This document shows, in pieces, positions 62,288 to 64,000 of a DNA stretch of 64,000 nt (positions are counted from its first letter, which is position 1; the number at the start of each line of letters is the position of its first letter). Where the stretch lies: positions 1,054,001-1,118,000 of the forward strand of contig NZ_CP021377.1 of assembly GCF_002157895.1 (NCBI RefSeq), read 5' to 3'. Source of the stretch: Oceanisphaera profunda (GTDB lineage Bacteria; Pseudomonadota; Gammaproteobacteria; Enterobacterales; Aeromonadaceae). The notes below the pieces were generated by a model. The model worked only from the letters and a program-made list of their open reading frames with translations, made no database searches and was not told the DNA's origin. A program made the position numbers and the translations under genes.

Positions 62288-63527
62288 GCGCTTGGCGCGG
62301 TTGCGCGATTCACTGTGGATAGAGTGGCGCATTGCGCTGCGCTTTCTCGCCGATAATCCGCTGCAAACTTTGCTGATTAGCGTGGCCATCTCGGTGGGTG
62401 CGGCGGTCATAGTGTTTATTACCGCACTCATCGTTGGCCTGCAAAATAACGTGATCGATAAAACCTTAGGCACCCAAGCGCATATTCGGATTGAAGCCAC
62501 GCGCCAGCATAATAATTTGTCGCCCCCGCCTGATAATAAATACCTGTGGGCATTAGAAAGCCCGCGCGCTCAGCGCTTACAAACCATTAATAATTGGCAA
62601 GAAGTGCGTGATGCGCTAGATAACTATGGCGCGGTGAATGGCATATTAAATACCGTATCGCCGCTCATCTCTGGCCCCGCCTTTGCGCAAAAAGGCACGG
62701 CCCGCGCCTCTGTGGCCTTAATGGGCATAGATCCGACACGTTATTCTGGCATTATTAATCTCAACGATTACCTGCAAGCAGGTCGCTTTAGTGTGGATGC
62801 CGGTGATGTGTTAATTGGCAGTCAGTTAGCCACAGATTTAGGGCTGCGCACCGGTGATAAGTTGCGCTTAAATGCCGGAGATAACCGCCAAACGGTGGTG
62901 AATGTGGTGGGTATCTTTGAGCTAGGAGTACGCGAGCTAGACAGCCGTTATGTCTATACCAGCCTCAAACAAGCGCAAGCGCTGCTTGATTTACCCGGTG
63001 GCGTGACCATTTTGGAGCTAAAAATTAACGATGTGTTTGCCGCCGAATATTGGGCGCAGCGCATCAGCAAGCTTACAGGCTTATATGTACAAAGTTGGAT
63101 GGAAAGTAACGGCCAGCTGCTCAATGCCCTGCAATCTCAAAGCATGACCACCCAGATGATCCGCGTATTTGTGGCCATGTCGGTGATCTTTGGTATTGCC
63201 AGCGTATTAGCGGTGAGCGTGGTGCAGCGTACCCGTGAAATTGGTATTTTGCGCGCCATGGGCAGCTCGCAGCAGCAAATTTTACGGGTGTTTCTCTTAC
63301 AAGGCGGCTTGCTAGGCTTAGCAGGCTCGCTGCTTGGCGTGTTGGTGGGGTTTCTCTTGGTGCTGCTGTTTAACAACTTGGGCAAGAGCTTGTTTGTTCT
63401 TCGATTAGAGCCTTCCATGTTGCTGTCGGCAATCTTGATTGCCACTGTGGCCGGCGTTGTAGCAGCCGCGGTACCGGCCCGTCGGGCGGCGAAATACGAT
63501 CCTGCGGTGGCGATTCGTTATGTCTAA
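62274..63527 (+). CDS. FtsX/MacB-like ABC exporter permease
   Basis: A 417-residue permease with four membrane segments: one near residues 30-52, then three in the last 130 residues (about 285-305, 335-365, 380-400). A periplasmic MacB_PCD-type domain lies between. VVQRTREIGILRAMGSSQQQILRVFLLQGG is the conserved FtsX coupling loop, and PARRAAKYDPAVAIRYV the typical end. ATG 62274 overlaps the adaptor gene by 14 bases. DevC- or LolC-like; the adaptor partner argues for a tripartite exporter. Confidence 0.9.
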   Translation: MLFVKRLARLRDSLWIEWRIALRFLADNPLQTLLISVAISVGAAVIVFITALIVGLQNNVIDKTLGTQAHIRIEATRQHNNLSPPPDNKYLWALESPRAQRLQTINNWQEVRDALDNYGAVNGILNTVSPLISGPAFAQKGTARASVALMGIDPTRYSGIINLNDYLQAGRFSVDAGDVLIGSQLATDLGLRTGDKLRLNAGDNRQTVVNVVGIFELGVRELDSRYVYTSLKQAQALLDLPGGVTILELKINDVFAAEYWAQRISKLTGLYVQSWMESNGQLLNALQSQSMTTQMIRVFVAMSVIFGIASVLAVSVVQRTREIGILRAMGSSQQQILRVFLLQGGLLGLAGSLLGVLVGFLLVLLFNNLGKSLFVLRLEPSMLLSAILIATVAGVVAAAVPARRAAKYDPAVAIRYV

Positions 63528-63579
63528 CTCTACGCCTAACTCTATGTCTAACTCTATGTCTAACTCTATGCCTAACTCA
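63520..63579 (+). repeat. 12-base tandem repeat at the ATPase gene start
   Basis: Five copies of ATGTCTAACTCT or close variants (ACGCCTAACTCT, ATGCCTAACTCA). They encode an (M/T)(S/P)NS repeat; four units carry an in-frame ATG and each carries TAA in the permease frame, the first of which is the permease stop codon. Confidence 0.85.
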
Positions 63580-64000
63580 GAGCGCTTAACGCGTGATGGC
63601 TCTCTACAAAAAAATCAGCAAGAGCGCTATCAAAGCAAACAGCAAAACAAGCCGCAAATAGTGCTGCAGCTGGATAAGCTGAATAAGATTTTTAACCCCG
63701 ACACACCGCTAGAAAACCATGTGTTGCATGATATTTCGCTGCAAGTCAGTCGCGGCGAATTAGTGGCCTTGGTCGGCACCTCTGGCTCTGGCAAGAGCAC
63801 GTTACTAAATGTGATGGGCTTGTTGGATGTAGCCTCAACAGGCGAGCTGCGTATTCAAGGGCAGTTAATTCAAGGCCATATGCCTTCAGGCTTGAGCGAG
63901 CAGCAGCGCACCCAACTGCGCAGTGAAGCCATTGGCTTTGTGTTTCAGTTTCACCATTTAATCAGTGCCTTTAGCGTATTGGATAATGTGCTAATGCCAC
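63520..64000 (+). CDS. ABC exporter ATP-binding protein, 5' part
   Basis: Starts inside the permease gene (8-base overlap) and runs off the right edge; 160 codons are visible. After an unusual N-terminal extension of about 47 residues comes the ATPase: QLDKLNKIF, Walker A VGTSGSGKSTLLNVMGLLD (about 87-105) and Q-loop GFVFQFHHLISAFSVLDNV. Signature and Walker B motifs are outside. Relatives of the LolD/MacB/DevA group lack the extension, which begins with four Met-(Ser/Pro)-Asn-Ser units. Any of ATG 63520, 63544, 63556 or 63568 could serve as start. Confidence 0.88.
   Translation, partial: MSNSTPNSMSNSMSNSMPNSERLTRDGSLQKNQQERYQSKQQNKPQIVLQLDKLNKIFNPDTPLENHVLHDISLQVSRGELVALVGTSGSGKSTLLNVMGLLDVASTGELRIQGQLIQGHMPSGLSEQQRTQLRSEAIGFVFQFHHLISAFSVLDNVLMP

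Overview
This window is a chromosomal stretch of a gammaproteobacterium. The blocks truD-ispF-ispD-ftsB-eno-pyrG, ampD/nadC, pdhR-aceE-aceF-lpdA, acnB-yacL and argR/mdh are gammaproteobacterial. An AceF with three lipoyl domains, an intact leucine-catabolic cluster, an ETF/ETF-QO system and an argR region carrying an arginine transporter suggest an aerobic, amino-acid-using, marine or brackish member of the Aeromonadales (Oceanisphaera/Oceanimonas/Zobellella-like) or a near relative. The genus is inferred from gene order and protein character, not proven. No rRNA, tRNA, CRISPR array, transposase, prophage or known defence system was seen.

Layout. 1-5121 (minus): the end of an isoprenoid/cell-division/glycolysis block (truD partial, ispF, ispD, ftsB, eno, pyrG). 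5710-6378: tenA. 6625-10211: etfBA divergent from ETF-quinone oxidoreductase. 10813-21041: branched-chain amino acid catabolism, with SDR, hydroxyisobutyryl-CoA hydrolase and thiolase on minus facing away from liuABCDE (isovaleryl-CoA dehydrogenase to HMG-CoA lyase) on plus. 21317-22780: CstA-type carrier. 23125-27897: mdh, art arginine transporter and argR. 28122-32956: Dyp-type peroxidase and fbpABC ferric iron transporter. 33206-35386: amtB-glnK behind a sigma-54 promoter, then arfB. 35776-44447: yacL, xanthine-type permease, piuC plus catecholate receptor, acnB. 45095-50675: a diguanylate cyclase and a patatin/outer-membrane protein, each broken by a one-base frameshift, then a chemoreceptor. 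50897-57857: pyruvate dehydrogenase operon with its PdhR operator. 58280-60597: nadC, a retropepsin-like protease, ampD. 61043-64000: an adaptor/FtsX permease/ATPase exporter cut by the window end.

How the genes work together. Leucine and valine breakdown yields acetyl-CoA and reduced ETF. ETF-QO passes those electrons to quinone, and pyruvate dehydrogenase, AcnB and Mdh feed and run the TCA cycle. Iron supply (FbpABC, catecholate receptor, PiuC) and nitrogen supply (AmtB/GlnK, arginine transport with ArgR, xanthine permease) are near recognisable operator-like sites.

The most unusual content is non-coding. Nearly every larger intergenic gap carries one or more small inverted-repeat elements with no coding capacity. 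At least four or five families are present (called A to E here): A ends in GCCACGGAATNCACGG arms, B in AGCGCCGAGCGCCAAGC arms, C in TTTGTAG/CTACAAA arms, D in GCGCAATGTTGAATG arms, E in GTGAGGGGTG arms. Several are nested inside one another and some sit inside operons.
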